A stretch of 5,439 bases of DNA, from positions 1 through 5,439 of the forward strand of contig VBKQ01000268.1 of the NCBI GenBank assembly GCA_005879505.1, read 5' to 3'. Below, piece after piece: positions 4,896 to 5,439 of this stretch. The notes beneath the pieces are model-generated. The model ran no database searches and was not told the origin of the DNA. It was given only the letters and a program-made list of their open reading frames with translations. This stretch comes from Deltaproteobacteria bacterium. GTDB lineage: Bacteria > Myxococcota > Myxococcia > Myxococcales > 40CM-4-68-19. Position 1 is the stretch's first letter, and each line of letters begins with the position of its first letter. The position numbers were made by a program, and so were the translations under genes.

Positions 4896-5439
4896 TCAAA
4901 TTGTTCCGATCGAGAAGTACGGGGCGAATGCCGGTTCGCCGAGCAGCTGATCGGGAGCGACGTTCACGCCGAGATCGATCGACATGCGGCCGATGGGCGT
5001 GAGCCAGCGCAGCCCGCCTCCGACCGCGTGCCGCAGGACCAGCAGACGCCGTCCGTTCTCGTCGCGCCCGAAGAGGTTGACGGGGGTCCGCCAGAGGTTG
5101 CCCGCGTCCCAGAACACCGCCAGCTCGAACGACTGGGTGAAGGGCAACCGCAGCTCCGTGGTGAATGCGACGAATTGATCGCCTCCGTCGCTGGTCCCGC
5201 CCGCGGCGAGGAGCTGCGCCTTGGCCGTGCAGGCGAGATCGCTGAGAGTCGCCTCGCAGGCGCGAACGAGCGCGTGCGATTGGTCGATGACGTCCTGCGG
5301 CTGTACCCCGTCCTCGTGGAAGCCGCGCAGCGAGGTCGCCCCGCCGAGATAGAAACGGCGGTCGCCCGGCGTGAGGGAGGCAACGTCGAGCTGGAACACG
5401 CGTCCGGCGCGCGCAGAAAACACGACGCTCGCCAGCGAC
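4896..5439 (-). CDS. C-terminal barrel part of an Omp85-family (BamA/TamA-like) outer membrane protein, 5' end outside the window
   Basis: Outer-membrane beta-barrel of the kind that inserts or translocates other envelope proteins. About 181 C-terminal residues are seen; the frame stays open to the right edge, so the internal GTG at 5423 is not the start. Counting residues from that GTG, the core Omp85 signature R-R-F-Y-L-G-G-A-T-S-L-R-G-F is at 22-35, containing the barrel-loop R-G-F motif. Later strands read F-T-T-E-L-R-L-P-F (87-95), L-A-V-F-W-D-A-G-N-L-W (101-111) and A-V-G-G-G-L-R-W-L-T-P-I-G (133-145), all typical of the family. Between R-G-F and the next strand is a long loop with two cysteines (C56 and C65). 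The last residues are F-S-I-G-T-I, so the usual terminal aromatic is replaced by Ile. POTRA domains would lie outside the window, so BamA, TamA or another member cannot be decided. It is convergent with tolB, with a 19-nt gap. Confidence 0.93.
   Translation of the reverse strand, partial: SLASVVFSARAGRVFQLDVASLTPGDRRFYLGGATSLRGFHEDGVQPQDVIDQSHALVRACEATLSDLACTAKAQLLAAGGTSDGGDQFVAFTTELRLPFTQSFELAVFWDAGNLWRTPVNLFGRDENGRRLLVLRHAVGGGLRWLTPIGRMSIDLGVNVAPDQLLGEPAFAPYFSIGTI

Noticed and set aside
4879..4896. Hairpin as a bidirectional terminator between tolB and the Omp85 gene
   Set aside because: The stem is CCCG (4880-4883) with CGGG (4892-4895), only four strong pairs around 8 nt and no T-tract, so it is too weak to call.

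Overview
The window is about two-thirds G+C by eye and almost entirely coding. Its style suggests a high-GC Gram-negative of the myxobacterial/deltaproteobacterial kind (Myxococcota, Anaeromyxobacter-like). The grounds are GC-rich third positions, a small Cys-containing lipoprotein with W-T-F-x-G repeats, a Tol operon with a short TonB-like TolA, and a BamA/TamA-type barrel. This placement is inference from protein style and remembered families; no search was run.

Layout, left to right. (1) The minus strand starts with the first 16 codons of an unidentified protein (1-48), cut by the window edge. (2) Upstream of it on the same strand lie murI (glutamate racemase, 128-937, GTG start) and, 14 nt further upstream, a lipoprotein gene (952-1608) whose product carries two copies of one Cys-containing domain. 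These two probably form a transcription unit. (3) A 146-nt divergent intergenic region (1609-1754) holds a perfect TTGACA and two small inverted repeats. (4) A tight plus-strand Tol cluster follows: tolQ (1755-2456), tolR (2456-2884), a short TolA/TonB-type protein (2881-3606, TTG start) and tolB (3614-4876). Adjacent genes overlap or are separated by at most 7 nt. (5) Convergent to tolB, after 19 nt, is the C-terminal part of an Omp85-family (BamA/TamA-like) outer membrane barrel on the minus strand (4896 to the right edge).

How the genes relate. TolQ and TolR form the proton-driven inner-membrane motor, the TolA/TonB-like protein transmits force across the periplasm, and TolB is the periplasmic propeller that normally meets Pal. 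MurI supplies D-glutamate for peptidoglycan, and the Omp85 protein inserts or exports outer membrane components. The window is therefore a cell-envelope neighbourhood. The expected next Tol gene, pal, is not seen after tolB.

I see no mobile element, CRISPR array, tRNA or rRNA. Nothing here clearly looks like a previously undescribed system. The least ordinary items are the duplicated-domain lipoprotein next to murI, the compact TolA lacking the long helical arm, and the tol cluster ending without pal.
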